Assembly (NCBI RefSeq): GCF_003149085.1
Contig: NZ_QGDT01000004.1
Span: forward strand, 434,001-498,000
Origin: Dyadobacter jejuensis
Lineage (GTDB): Bacteria > Bacteroidota > Bacteroidia > Cytophagales > Spirosomataceae
Direction: 5' to 3'
DNA length: 64,000 nt
This document shows positions 35,520-45,069 of the stretch, in pieces (positions within the stretch are counted from its first letter, which is position 1; every line of letters starts with the position of its first letter). The position numbers and the translations under genes were made by a program. Below the pieces are notes generated by a model that was not told the DNA's origin, ran no database searches, and worked only from the letters and a program-made list of their open reading frames with translations.

Positions 35520-37049
35520 TTAAGCTTGTTTTACTTGATCAATGAGTTTTTCCTTATTTATAAATGAAAAGCAAGTGACGAAGGCGCTTGCCGTGACACC
35601 CAATATCCCGTGCATAGATATATTTTGACCTGTCAGGTGCAGATTAGGAATTTTTGTCCTGGTGTTAATCTGCGTTCGACTGGGGTTAAGGGCACTTTTG
35701 CGGATCCCATATAGGCTGCCATCCTTGTTGCCAAGGTAGTCCCTAAAGGTAAGAGGGGTGGCACTATGAATCGATTTTATCTTACTCCTAATACCAGGGA
35801 AAACGGTTTCCAAATGTCGAAGCACCCGTTCTTCTTTTTCAATTTTAAACTCTTGATAGCCTGCTCCCCGCTCTCCCGATTCGGCCACAGTCCTAAAGGA
35901 CTCCTGCCATCTGCTGGTTTCCTCGGTTTTCATATAGGTCATTACCGTCATGGAATCGGCGTATTCAGGATCCTTTCGCGACATAGGTGTGCATATGAAA
36001 TAACTCTCAGGCCAAAGGTCCTGCTGAGGCTCAGTGGCTTGCCATACATCGTCCTGATGATGCTGATAAATATTATAATTGAGGTACGGAAAGGAGCGTT
36101 TCTCAAAGGCTATATGTACTAAAAAGGTAGAAATGCTATTTTCCAAATTGCGGATGCGGTTTTTGTACATCTTCAGGAAGCGTTCTTCGCCAAAAATGTC
36201 GATGGTGTTGGAAGGGTGAACGTTAGAGATGAAGTTCTTTCCCCTTACTTCCTGTCCATCTTTGAGCTTGACGGCCCTAATACATCCATTGCTATGGTAA
36301 GAAGCACCAACAGCCTCCTTCCGCTTACAAATCACGCCCCCCATTTCCCTTATACGTCTACTGAGTAAGATGGCAATTTGGGAGCCTCCATCTATTAATT
36401 TGTAGGCGCCACAGAGGTAGCTGTTCATAATGAGGGCATGCACATAAAAGGGGGTGGTGTCCCTATAGCCAGCATACAACAGGTTGGAGCCCGCCAATAC
36501 ATTGCGGAGGCGTGGGTTTTCGGTCAGGCCCGCAATATAGTCGTGGGCATTTAGCTGGAGTAGCTCTTCGTTGAACTGATAGTTGGCGCCATCGGCCCTC
36601 AGGTTATACAAAGGAAAATGCAGACAAACCTCTTTGATCTTCTCACAGTACTTGGTAATGGCCTCCTTTTCCTGAGGAAAATAGCCTATAAGCTTTTCCT
36701 GGAATCGATCATGTCCTTGGGCATATTCATAGGTACTTCCATCGGCAAACCGTATCACGTCAAATTTTTCTTGATCGAGTCGGTGCAGCTTTAATTCGTC
36801 TAGGATATTGAAATATTTGAAAAACTGGTATAGGTTTTCCCCAGGATCCATGCTTCCAATATAATGCACCCCAGTGTCAAAGATAGACTTGTCGCGGCTG
36901 TATACCTGCAGGTTCCCGCCTATTTGATGGTTCTTTTCTAACACGATTACAGACTTCCCCTCTTTGGCGAGTAGGTAAGCGCAGCCTAACCCTCCCAAGC
37001 CACTCCCCACTATGACGAAGTCATACTCTTTTGATAAAGATTCTTCCAT
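35520..37049 (-). CDS. CrtI/phytoene-desaturase-like FAD oxidoreductase
   Basis: 509 residues from ATG 37049 (an upstream TTG at 37058 is also in frame). N-terminal dinucleotide-binding motif DFVIVGSGLGGLGCAYLLAKEGK, followed by GGNLQVYSRDKSIFDTGVHYIG as in the carotenoid desaturase/isomerase group, and a C-terminal FAD-binding segment LHLTGQNISMHGILGVTASA. Relatives act on long conjugated or isoprenoid chains as desaturases, isomerases or saturases. The pigment locus contains no carotenoid genes, so the likely substrate is the polyene or its precursor (inference). It is 84 nt downstream of the large fusion gene and 2 nt before the halogenase-like gene. Confidence 0.8.
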   Translation of the reverse strand: MEESLSKEYDFVIVGSGLGGLGCAYLLAKEGKSVIVLEKNHQIGGNLQVYSRDKSIFDTGVHYIGSMDPGENLYQFFKYFNILDELKLHRLDQEKFDVIRFADGSTYEYAQGHDRFQEKLIGYFPQEKEAITKYCEKIKEVCLHFPLYNLRADGANYQFNEELLQLNAHDYIAGLTENPRLRNVLAGSNLLYAGYRDTTPFYVHALIMNSYLCGAYKLIDGGSQIAILLSRRIREMGGVICKRKEAVGASYHSNGCIRAVKLKDGQEVRGKNFISNVHPSNTIDIFGEERFLKMYKNRIRNLENSISTFLVHIAFEKRSFPYLNYNIYQHHQDDVWQATEPQQDLWPESYFICTPMSRKDPEYADSMTVMTYMKTEETSRWQESFRTVAESGERGAGYQEFKIEKEERVLRHLETVFPGIRSKIKSIHSATPLTFRDYLGNKDGSLYGIRKSALNPSRTQINTRTKIPNLHLTGQNISMHGILGVTASAFVTCFSFINKEKLIDQVKQA

Positions 37050-37142
37050 ATTTTTCAAGGCAAAAAGCCTTTCCCGAATTCTGTGATTAGGTTCTCAATA
37101 TAACGGATTGATACATACTACCCTATATTTAGCTCAAAATAG

Positions 37143-40100
37143 TTAGTAACTGGTACGTTTCAATACGAAAAGTACATTGGAAGTAGTCTTGGAATGGGCT
37201 TCCATACTGGCTGCCATACCATGGCTACTGGCAAAGTCCTTAATGACTTGAGAATGGAAAAAATGGAATTCGTCACTTTTTTTGTTAAATCCAAATAATC
37301 CCGTCGAGAGCTGTTCCGTACGGCTGGTGTTTTTGTGCCGATCGGCCTGGTCGGTGATACCATCTCTGATGATGAGCAGGCCATCGAGGCTGAGGGCCTG
37401 GTGGCAACGCTCCAAAAGAATCCGTTGCTTATCGGCCGATAGGTAGTGAAGGACATCATTCAAAAAAATGACATCGCGTTGTCCCAAGTCGAAATGCATG
37501 ATATCGGCTTCGGCAAATTGCAACTGGTCCGTCTTGTTATAAGCATTCAGAGCGGTACTGATCTTCCCGGCGTCGTAGTCCAGGCCCAAAATTGTACGGG
37601 TAGGGTCTTTGTAATGCAAATAAAATGATAAGTAACCGTATCCACAGCCAATATCTAAAATCTGCCGTCTGTCTCCGATTAAGGAGTTGTAATAGCTGAA
37701 GTTTTTCTCCTCCAGCTTCCATTTTACCTTAAAGTACCATTCCAGAACTGGCCCTTTAAATACATAATTACTGAATATCCTGGGTTTAAGATAGGTAGTT
37801 GTTTCCTTTTCTTGGGCGTACAATTGGTGTGCTTCCTTAAAAAACTGTGAAGCGTTCTTCGTTTTATCTCGTAAAGAGCTACCCCACTGAGACTCCTGCA
37901 GATGAATAGGCGGTAACACCTTTACGTTTAAGGTGCCAGAGCGAATCAGAAAATCGTTTTTGGGTAAAACCTCCGATGCCCCGTGAATAAGGATGGGTTG
38001 AATGGGGATGTTCAGCTCTGTTGCCAAATGAAAGGCGCCCTTGTGGAAACGCCCCATGGCTCCGTTGCTAGAACGTGTACCTTCCGGAAATATGAGAATG
38101 GAATACCCGTCCTCTATCAGAGCCCTGGCCTGTTGTAAGTTTTTTTCGGGCCCGTTGTCGGAGTAGAGGTATCCAGCATATCGAATGATGGGGCCAAAAA
38201 AGGGTGATTTATAAACCCATCCTTTCACCATCAGAACGAGCCTGGGGTTGATCATGATGGTGAGCAGTATGTCCAGAAAGGAACTGTGGTTGGCAATAAA
38301 CAGGACGGGTCTCTGCGGATCGATTTCTTGCAGCCCCTCTAAGTTTTTTCGCACATGGGGACCAGAATATATTACCGTTTTAGCATAAAATGACAAGGCC
38401 TGGTTCATTAGTCTACGCTTCTTTTTCTTGCTGATGGGAAGCAATAGTATGGTGACCAAATGAGAATGTAAAATCAGACACCCGACCACAAAATAACAGA
38501 AGCTATTCACGCTGATCAGAAAGGGTAAAAAGGTGATGGGGGGCTTCTTTTTTTCGATTCGGTCCTGGACAAACAGTCGGAATAAGGCGGGCTGTACGAT
38601 AAAGGACATGAACAGGATGCAACCGATACCCAGCATACTGATGAGCGCTATGGAGTGAATGGCGGGGTGCTTGGCCAGTATCAGGCAGCCGGTACCGATC
38701 AATGTGGTGAATCCCGACAGCCATATGGCGCTTTTATAGGACTGTAGGCTGTTGCGCCGGTGGTGGTACTTTTGTAAAAGTCCGTCGGTAACAAAGATAC
38801 TAAAGTCGTCGCCGAGGCCAAAGATAAACGTAGTTACGACCACATTCACGAAGTTGAAGGGAATATGCAGCAAGGAGGCTATGCCCAGGATCCATATCCA
38901 GCTGATCACCATAGGGAAAAAGGTAAGCAGAGCCAGCTCGATGCGCCCATATACCAGCAGTAAAGTGATGAACACAATGGATGCCGAAAGGGCTAGCAAG
39001 TAGTTGAAGTCGTCTTTTACCATGGCCACGAGGTCTTCGGCTAGTTCGGCCCGGTCAAAAACGGTGACTCCCGCCAGGTTCCGTAGCTCTTGTTTGATGA
39101 ATGGCAGATTTTGGTTTTCGACGACAATGGGCGTGATGTAAGTCGTTTTTCCCGCCTGCTTGTCTACCAGATTGTCTAGGCCTAGTTGCACCAAAATAGA
39201 ATCGTGCTGGATCCGCGTTGCTGGCTTATCGATCCAGTTTTTAAAATCTTGAAAGGCTTCTGCTTGAAATCCGACTTGGCTGGAGCTCCGGTCTATTTGT
39301 CGGAATAGTTGTTCTTTTCTAGCTGAGTTCCAAAAGTTATTCCAACGCTGCGCTCGGCGGTTTTGAATGCTATCGGGTATCATGAACGCCCCAGCCGAAA
39401 GGAAGCTGCTGATGATGGCACTATCCTTGAGCGCCGAAAGTCTCCGATAGGCCCTATAGTTGGCTTCGGCAGCCTGCTGTGGGTCTGAGCTGGTGGCAAA
39501 CAGATAAATTCTTTTTTCTTTTTCCGGGTTCAGGCCTGTCAATTGATTTTCCCGAACTTGTAGGTCGGCATCTTGGATGCTCAGGTTATCAAAGTGACCA
39601 TCGAACTCGATGTGGCGCGCATGATAAAGAAAGAATAGGGTCCCCAGAAAAAGGAGTCCCAAGGTAGGGACAGGGCGTAGCTTGGGGAGCCATAAGGGCT
39701 GCGTAGCCTGCTTTCGTTCGGGCCAATCGATATCGACAACCGATACCACTATGGGCAGGACTATTAGGGTAAACAGGGCGGCCCCAAAGAGCCCCAAGGC
39801 GGCAAAGAGGCCAAAATCCTGAAGTACGATAGAATTGGCGAAAAGTAAGGCTCCAAAGGCCATAAGGGTGGTGAAGCTCCCTGTGAGCAAGGGGGCGCTG
39901 ATGTCGCGCAGGACTTGGGGTATGGATCTTTCGTGGCGGTAATGCGTAAAGAAGTGGATGGCGTAGTCGAGTAATATCCCGAAAATGACGGCCCCGGTAG
40001 CCAAGGAGATACCCGAAATATTGGGCTTGATAAAACCGATGACCCCGAGCGCAAACATAGCGCCAAAAATACCTGGTAAGGTGAGCAATAGGGGGATAGA

Positions 40101-40964
40101 TCTTATTCGATAGTAACCAAAAAGCAGGATAAGAATGAGTATCACCGAGAGAATGGCCGTTACGGTCGTGTCGGTTTTGACTTGGCTAGCGTTGCGTGCC
40201 GAAATCTCAAAGGTGCCAAAGTAAGATAAGGTGTGCTGGGGATGGTTGGCCTTCCAGTTTTTAGAAAATTCCTGTAGGTATTGGTGAAGGACTAGGTCCT
40301 GCTGGGAGTTTCCCGATTCGTAAGCAGTGGTGGCTGTCAGCAAGATCTGCCGCCTGTCGGCGGTCAGCATCACCCCATCTTCCACAATCACCTGGCCAGA
40401 ATTATTGGTTTTATTGAGGGCTTGGTAGTAGCTCGCGCCAATTCCCAAGGGGTCGTTAATCATGAATGTTTTAACAAAATCGCCTCCTGGAGCCAATAGT
40501 TGATTTTTGACCCCCTGTAGGGCATTATATACGGTATCTTCCTGTATTTTGTCGACTATGCCGCTGTAATAGGCGCTGTCGATGAGTAGTGGGAAATTTG
40601 TTTGTGTAAAGTTATAGACGCTTTCCTGTGCTTCTGGTCGAGTGGTCCGTATATTTGCCAATAAGGTACACTGGCTCAGAGAATCGGCTAACTCGGTCAG
40701 TAGGGCCTCAGCCTCGTAAAGGTCCGAATTGGGCTCCCATTCTAAAGAAAATACAATTTGATTGATGAAATGCTTTGTTTGTACTAGCTGGTTGAACTCC
40801 TGAAACGCCTGGCCTTTAGGGAGTGTTTCAAAAATACTTTCGGTGACACGAAGGCGTGTCATTCCCCAGCCTAATACTCCCAAAAGCAACGAAAGGCCTA
40901 GGAAAAATGAGAGTCTGTTTTGGGATAATACTTTATTTAACTTTACGAAGAGTTCTCCAAGCAT
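37143..40964 (-). CDS. three-domain fusion: MMPL/RND transporter + lysophospholipid acyltransferase + SAM methyltransferase
   Basis: 1273 residues. Residues 1 to about 830 form an MMPL/RND exporter: TM1 near 18-36, two large periplasmic loops (about 40-260 and 440-660) and two bundles of TM helices. A PlsC-type acyltransferase follows with NHSSFLD (HX4D) at about 890 and FPEGTRSS at about 961. The C-terminal methyltransferase has the SAM motif ILDIGCGYGYLSF at about 1104 and FLNDVLHYL as the post-II region. Such trifunctional proteins are a hallmark of flexirubin loci: transport, acyl transfer (joining polyene and resorcinol or lipid) and O-methylation. It is the first gene of a three-gene minus-strand unit with a near-perfect promoter at 40990-41020. 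Confidence 0.9.
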   Translation of the reverse strand: MLGELFVKLNKVLSQNRLSFFLGLSLLLGVLGWGMTRLRVTESIFETLPKGQAFQEFNQLVQTKHFINQIVFSLEWEPNSDLYEAEALLTELADSLSQCTLLANIRTTRPEAQESVYNFTQTNFPLLIDSAYYSGIVDKIQEDTVYNALQGVKNQLLAPGGDFVKTFMINDPLGIGASYYQALNKTNNSGQVIVEDGVMLTADRRQILLTATTAYESGNSQQDLVLHQYLQEFSKNWKANHPQHTLSYFGTFEISARNASQVKTDTTVTAILSVILILILLFGYYRIRSIPLLLTLPGIFGAMFALGVIGFIKPNISGISLATGAVIFGILLDYAIHFFTHYRHERSIPQVLRDISAPLLTGSFTTLMAFGALLFANSIVLQDFGLFAALGLFGAALFTLIVLPIVVSVVDIDWPERKQATQPLWLPKLRPVPTLGLLFLGTLFFLYHARHIEFDGHFDNLSIQDADLQVRENQLTGLNPEKEKRIYLFATSSDPQQAAEANYRAYRRLSALKDSAIISSFLSAGAFMIPDSIQNRRAQRWNNFWNSARKEQLFRQIDRSSSQVGFQAEAFQDFKNWIDKPATRIQHDSILVQLGLDNLVDKQAGKTTYITPIVVENQNLPFIKQELRNLAGVTVFDRAELAEDLVAMVKDDFNYLLALSASIVFITLLLVYGRIELALLTFFPMVISWIWILGIASLLHIPFNFVNVVVTTFIFGLGDDFSIFVTDGLLQKYHHRRNSLQSYKSAIWLSGFTTLIGTGCLILAKHPAIHSIALISMLGIGCILFMSFIVQPALFRLFVQDRIEKKKPPITFLPFLISVNSFCYFVVGCLILHSHLVTILLLPISKKKKRRLMNQALSFYAKTVIYSGPHVRKNLEGLQEIDPQRPVLFIANHSSFLDILLTIMINPRLVLMVKGWVYKSPFFGPIIRYAGYLYSDNGPEKNLQQARALIEDGYSILIFPEGTRSSNGAMGRFHKGAFHLATELNIPIQPILIHGASEVLPKNDFLIRSGTLNVKVLPPIHLQESQWGSSLRDKTKNASQFFKEAHQLYAQEKETTTYLKPRIFSNYVFKGPVLEWYFKVKWKLEEKNFSYYNSLIGDRRQILDIGCGYGYLSFYLHYKDPTRTILGLDYDAGKISTALNAYNKTDQLQFAEADIMHFDLGQRDVIFLNDVLHYLSADKQRILLERCHQALSLDGLLIIRDGITDQADRHKNTSRTEQLSTGLFGFNKKSDEFHFFHSQVIKDFASSHGMAASMEAHSKTTSNVLFVLKRTSY

Positions 40965-40989
40965 GAAATGTATAGTCGAGCGTTCGGAG

Positions 40990-41020
40990 CAAAATTAAAC
41001 AAATGTAAGTGGCCCGCCAA
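40990..41020 (-). promoter_or_regulatory. putative promoter of the export/tailoring unit
   Basis: On the minus strand TTG (41020-41018), 20-nt spacer, TAATTTTG (40997-40990), a perfect -7 element, 26 nt upstream of the fusion gene. It stands back to back with a weaker plus-strand candidate (TTG 41055-41057, TATTTTAC 41079-41086) that would serve the tyrosine ammonia-lyase gene. Confidence 0.6.
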
Positions 41021-41054
41021 CTTATTAATGTACCATGACCAATGAGCCATTGGT

Positions 41055-41086
41055 TTGACAAAGCGGTAAAAAAAGATTTATTTTAC
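41055..41086 (+). promoter_or_regulatory. weak candidate promoter of the biosynthetic unit
   Basis: TTG 41055-41057, 21-nt spacer, TATTTTAC 41079-41086 (two mismatches to TAnnTTTG), 26 nt before the ammonia-lyase ATG. Weak, but the divergent arrangement and position make sense. Confidence 0.3.
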
Positions 41087-41112
41087 GCCATATTTAACAC
41101 TTGAAAGAATAA

Positions 41113-42642
41113 ATGAATCAAATTTCCCTAGCTCATATCGAGCGGTATGCCATTAATAAGGAGGAAGTTGTGCTGGCGGAAGATGCCTTAGATAAAGTTT
41201 CCAGGTCTTTTCATTTTCTAACCGAATTTTCTAAAGATAAAATAATATATGGTATCAATACCGGTTTTGGTCCTATGGCTCAGTACCGTATCGACTCCGA
41301 CCAGCTGCACAATCTACAGTACAACCTTATTCGTAGCCATGCTAGTGGGATAGGGAAAGCCTTGGACGAAACCTATGCACGTAGTGTGATGATTGCCCGG
41401 CTCAATGCTTTTTTGCAAGCCAACTCAGGGGTAAGCACTGCGGTAGTGGAGCAGCTCTTACTCTTTATCAATAAAGGGATCGTTCCCGAAATATTCGAAC
41501 ACGGAAGCGTGGGCGCGAGTGGCGACTTGGTACAGCTCTCTCACCTGGGTCTTAACCTGATCGGCGAAGGGCATGTGTACTACCAAGGAATACGCCAGCC
41601 CACGGCTAAGGTTTTGGAACAGCTCGGTATTAAGCCCCTAGCTATGAAACTCCGCGATGGGCTGGGGCTTATTAACGGTACGTCCTGTATGACGGGTATT
41701 GCGGCTATCAACCTGATATACGCCAAACGGCTGGTACATTGGGGCGTAGCGGCATCGGCCATGCTCAGTGAGGTCATAGAGGCATTCGACGACTCCTTCT
41801 CTAAGGAGCTGAATGCCGTAAAGCTTCATGAAGGGCAGCGCTGGGTGGCGGCCCAAATGCGCGCTTTCGTAGGGGATAGTGGCCTTATCCGGAATCGTGA
41901 AGAGCTTTTTAAAGATGATACTGCCCTACAGAAACGTGAATTTGAAAGGAAAATTCAAGAGTACTACTCGATACGTTGTGTTCCTCAGGTAATCGGCCCG
42001 GTCATCGACACGTTGAATTATGCCCAACAGATAGTCGAAGATGAGCTGAACTCCACCAACGACAACCCGATAGTCAACCCGGAGGAGAATAATGTTTTCC
42101 ATGGAGGTAATTTCCATGGCGATTACATATCCTTGGAAATGGACAAGGTGAAGCTGGTACTCACCAAACTGACCATGTTGATGGAGCGGCAGCTCAACTT
42201 CTTGATGAACAGCAAACTCAACAACCGCTTTCCACCTTTTTTGAATGCCGGTACCTGGGGGCTAAACTTTGGCTTTCAAGGGGTACAGTTTACGGCGACA
42301 TCGACTACTGCCGAGAACCAGGCCCTATGTGGATCGATGTATGTGCACAGCATTCCCAATAATAACGATAACCAGGATATTGTAAGCATGGGAACCAATA
42401 GTGCCGTTATGGCCAGGCAAGTTATCGAGAACTCCTTTCAGGTGATGTCTATTCATCTGATGGCGATTTGCCAGGCCATCGACCTGCTAGCGGCCGACGA
42501 AAAGGAGCGTCTGTCGAGCCAGGCACAGAAGGTGTATGCTATGATCAGAACCAAAGCCGCTTTTGTAGTGGAAGACACTCCCCAGGCGCAGTATATTGCC
42601 GAAGTATATGAAATGATTAAGGAAACCCATTTTGAATTATGA
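41113..42642 (+). CDS. tyrosine ammonia-lyase (HAL/PAL/TAL family)
   Basis: 509 residues. The MIO cofactor triad Ala-Ser-Gly lies in HGSVGASGDLVQLSHLGL at about 135-138. YGINTGFGPMAQYRI, LQYNLIRSHASG, NSTNDNPIV-like ELNSTNDNPI and VHSIPNNNDNQDIVSMG are shared with the Flavobacterium johnsoniae tyrosine ammonia-lyase FjTAL as remembered. The enzyme would convert tyrosine to 4-coumarate, the aryl starter of flexirubins. It opens the plus-strand biosynthetic unit and is coupled to the FabG gene by a 4-nt ATGA overlap. Histidine lyase activity is unlikely because no hut genes are near. Confidence 0.9.
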   Translation: MNQISLAHIERYAINKEEVVLAEDALDKVSRSFHFLTEFSKDKIIYGINTGFGPMAQYRIDSDQLHNLQYNLIRSHASGIGKALDETYARSVMIARLNAFLQANSGVSTAVVEQLLLFINKGIVPEIFEHGSVGASGDLVQLSHLGLNLIGEGHVYYQGIRQPTAKVLEQLGIKPLAMKLRDGLGLINGTSCMTGIAAINLIYAKRLVHWGVAASAMLSEVIEAFDDSFSKELNAVKLHEGQRWVAAQMRAFVGDSGLIRNREELFKDDTALQKREFERKIQEYYSIRCVPQVIGPVIDTLNYAQQIVEDELNSTNDNPIVNPEENNVFHGGNFHGDYISLEMDKVKLVLTKLTMLMERQLNFLMNSKLNNRFPPFLNAGTWGLNFGFQGVQFTATSTTAENQALCGSMYVHSIPNNNDNQDIVSMGTNSAVMARQVIENSFQVMSIHLMAICQAIDLLAADEKERLSSQAQKVYAMIRTKAAFVVEDTPQAQYIAEVYEMIKETHFEL

Positions 42643-43370
42643 ATTGTGCGTTAATTACGGGTGCATCTAGGGGGATCGGAAGGGCTATTGCCCTAAGGCT
42701 CGCTATGGATCACCAATTATATATACTGGTCAACTACTCCAGTAACCTGGAGGCTGCAGAGCAAACCCTGCAGCAGATCAGGGAACAAGGTGGTGATGGA
42801 GAGCTGTTGCCATTTAAAGTACAATATAAGCAGGAGGTCGATCAGGCTCTGGATGCCTGGAAGGCCAATAATCCCGACAAACACATCCATGTATTGGTCA
42901 ATAACGCGGGCGTAACCCGCGATGGCCTCTTTATGTGGATGCCCGAGAGCGACTGGGATGAGGTAATGGACGTGTCGACGAAGGGACTATTTAATGTCAC
43001 TCAAAACGCCATTCAACAGATGCTCAGGAAAAGGATAGGGCGTATCGTCAACGTGGCCTCGGTGTCGGGCATGAAAGGAGTGGCGGGACAAACCAACTAT
43101 TCGGCGGCGAAAGGGGCCATCATCTCGGCCACCAAAGCCTTGGCACAGGAAGTAGCCAAGCGGAAGATTACCGTCAATGCGGTAGCACCGGGCTTTATTA
43201 CGAGCGATATGACCAAGGAGCTTAACGAACAAGAGCTTAAGCAGATGATTCCTATGAATCGATTTGGCCAGGCCGAGGAAGTAGCCCATTTAGTAAGTTT
43301 TTTAGTATCGGAAAAAGCGGCGTATATTACAGGCGAAGTGATCAATATTAACGGAGGCATTTATTCATAA
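42639..43370 (+). CDS. 3-oxoacyl-ACP reductase (FabG-like)
   Basis: 243 residues, SDR fold. NADP-binding TGASRGIGRAIALRL is at about 7-21, NNAGVTRDG follows at about 89, catalytic Ser in NVASVSGMKG near 138, and the YxxxK motif is YSAAKGA near 151. It reduces the beta-keto group after each chain extension. It overlaps the ammonia-lyase stop by 4 nt and is followed 1 nt later by a ketosynthase gene, so it serves polyene extension. A second, general FabG is expected elsewhere. Confidence 0.92.
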   Translation: MNCALITGASRGIGRAIALRLAMDHQLYILVNYSSNLEAAEQTLQQIREQGGDGELLPFKVQYKQEVDQALDAWKANNPDKHIHVLVNNAGVTRDGLFMWMPESDWDEVMDVSTKGLFNVTQNAIQQMLRKRIGRIVNVASVSGMKGVAGQTNYSAAKGAIISATKALAQEVAKRKITVNAVAPGFITSDMTKELNEQELKQMIPMNRFGQAEEVAHLVSFLVSEKAAYITGEVININGGIYS

Positions 43371-43371
43371 T

Positions 43372-44589
43372 ATGAGCAAAAGGGTAGTCATTACGGGCAT
43401 AGGGATTTATTCCTGTTTAGGAACGAACTTAGATGAGGTCGCTAAGGCGCTTTATGCGGGCAAAAGTGGTATCGTGTTCGATCAGCAACGTAAGGACTTC
43501 GGCTATCGGTCGGCATTGACAGGCATGGTCCCCAAGCCCGACCTAAAGCCTTACCTTTCCAGAAGGCAGCGCATGGGCATGCATGAGCCTGCTGAGTATG
43601 CTTATATGGCTACCAAAGAGGCCTTGGAGCAGGCACAGCTAGATGTCGATTTTCTGGAGCAAACCGAAACGGGAATTATTTTTGGAAACGATAGTACAGC
43701 TGCCTCAGTGGTAGAGGCCAACGACAAAGTGAGAGAGAAAGGCGATACGACCTTGATAGGCAGTGGGGCTATTTTTCAGAATATGAATAGTACCGTAAAT
43801 ATGAACCTCTCGACGATCCTGAAACTTAAAGGGATCAATTTCTCCCTTAGTGCCGCCTGTGCTTCAGGGTCTCATTCCATAGGCATGGGGTATCTGATGA
43901 TCAGCCAGGGGCTTCAGGATAGGGTCATCTGCGGCGGAGCGCAGGAAATTAACAAAGAGGCCATGAGTAGCTTCGATGGGCTTGGTACTTTTTCGGTGCG
44001 AGAGTCGGAGCCTACAAGGGCTTCTAGGCCCTTCGATAGGGATCGCGACGGCCTTATTCCGAGTGGAGGTGCGGCAACCGTTATTTTGGAGTCCTATGAA
44101 GAGGCAAAGCGCCGGGGAGCGCCAATTTTAGGCGAGCTTATAGGCTATGGCTTCTCCTCCAATGGGGAGCATATCTCTAACCCCAATATCGATGGCCAGG
44201 TACGGGCCTTACGCATGGCGATGAAACAAGCCGGGGTAACCGCCCAGCAGATCGACTATATCAACGCCCACGCCACCTCAACGGCCGTTGGCGATAGTAG
44301 TGAAGCACAGGCTATATTCGAAGTCTACGGCGACCAGGTGCCGGTTAGTTCCACCAAATCGATGACGGGACATGAATGTTGGATGGCCGGTGCCAGCGAA
44401 ATAGTATATACCTTGCTGATGATGCAAAATGACTTTGTAGCACCCAATATTAATTTTGAAAATCCCGATGAGGACTCGGCCAAAATTAATATCATTAGCC
44501 GAACTCAGGAACAGAAAATCGATTGTTTCTTGTCCAATAGCTTCGGTTTTGGTGGTACTAATTCAACACTGATCGTTAAGAAGGCCTGA
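43372..44589 (+). CDS. beta-ketoacyl-ACP synthase (FabF-like), intact active site
   Basis: 405 residues, full length for KAS I/II. The nucleophile lies in SAACASGSHSIG near 163, the first His in NAHATSTAVGDSSE near 300 and the second in SMTGHECWMAGAS near 335; GFGGTNS is at the C-terminus. It should carry out decarboxylative condensation with malonyl-ACP. Only 1 nt separates it from the FabG gene upstream. A 210-nt gap with a putative promoter element follows. Confidence 0.92.
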   Translation: MSKRVVITGIGIYSCLGTNLDEVAKALYAGKSGIVFDQQRKDFGYRSALTGMVPKPDLKPYLSRRQRMGMHEPAEYAYMATKEALEQAQLDVDFLEQTETGIIFGNDSTAASVVEANDKVREKGDTTLIGSGAIFQNMNSTVNMNLSTILKLKGINFSLSAACASGSHSIGMGYLMISQGLQDRVICGGAQEINKEAMSSFDGLGTFSVRESEPTRASRPFDRDRDGLIPSGGAATVILESYEEAKRRGAPILGELIGYGFSSNGEHISNPNIDGQVRALRMAMKQAGVTAQQIDYINAHATSTAVGDSSEAQAIFEVYGDQVPVSSTKSMTGHECWMAGASEIVYTLLMMQNDFVAPNINFENPDEDSAKINIISRTQEQKIDCFLSNSFGFGGTNSTLIVKKA

Positions 44590-44663
44590 GTAAGACGTCG
44601 TAGTTCAGAGCCAATGTATGAGATAAATGAGTAAACGGTTTAAAGAATCGGGGTGAAATGTAG

Positions 44664-44671
44664 TATTTTTG
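44664..44671 (+). promoter_or_regulatory. possible internal promoter element before the ACP gene
   Basis: TATTTTTG is a perfect TAnnTTTG -7 match in the 210-nt gap between the ketosynthase and ACP genes; a matching TTG is not clear. An internal promoter could raise ACP output. Confidence 0.3.
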
Positions 44672-44799
44672 CTATTTGTTTGATTGGCAAAGGAGCGAAT
44701 CAGGCTAGAAATTAACTTTTCCGAGGATTGTAATACAATAATCCGTAAAAGTTAATGTGGGATAGAAACTATTAGTAAGAATAAATTAATTTTACAGCC

Positions 44800-45066
44800 A
44801 TGTATTTAAATGATGAAAAAGTAGCTTTCGACGAGGTGATTGAAGGAATCCGTGGATTTCTATCGGAGGAGTTCGAGGTCGACCCGGCCGTTATTCTCGC
44901 TGAGAATAACCTGAAGGATAGCCTCGACTTGGATAGCCTCGACTATGTAGACCTGGTCGTGCTAATTGAAGAAAATTTGAACATCAAAGTAACGGGAGAG
45001 GACTTTAAAGATATCGTAACTTTTGGCGATTTTTTCGACCTTGTAAAAAAGAAACTAGGACGCTAA
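44800..45066 (+). CDS. acyl carrier protein
   Basis: 88 residues, acidic four-helix ACP. The phosphopantetheine serine is in SLDLDSLDYVDLV near residue 45. It would carry the growing polyene chain as thioester. A promoter-like box and a 210-nt gap precede it; the acyltransferase gene follows after 3 nt. One of two ACPs in the locus. Confidence 0.93.
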   Translation: MYLNDEKVAFDEVIEGIRGFLSEEFEVDPAVILAENNLKDSLDLDSLDYVDLVVLIEENLNIKVTGEDFKDIVTFGDFFDLVKKKLGR

Positions 45067-45069
45067 GGC

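Noticed and set aside
35520-37049. Carotenoid biosynthesis from the CrtI-like gene
   Set aside because: No phytoene synthase or other crt genes are nearby; the gene sits 2 nt from the halogenase-like gene in an aryl polyene locus.
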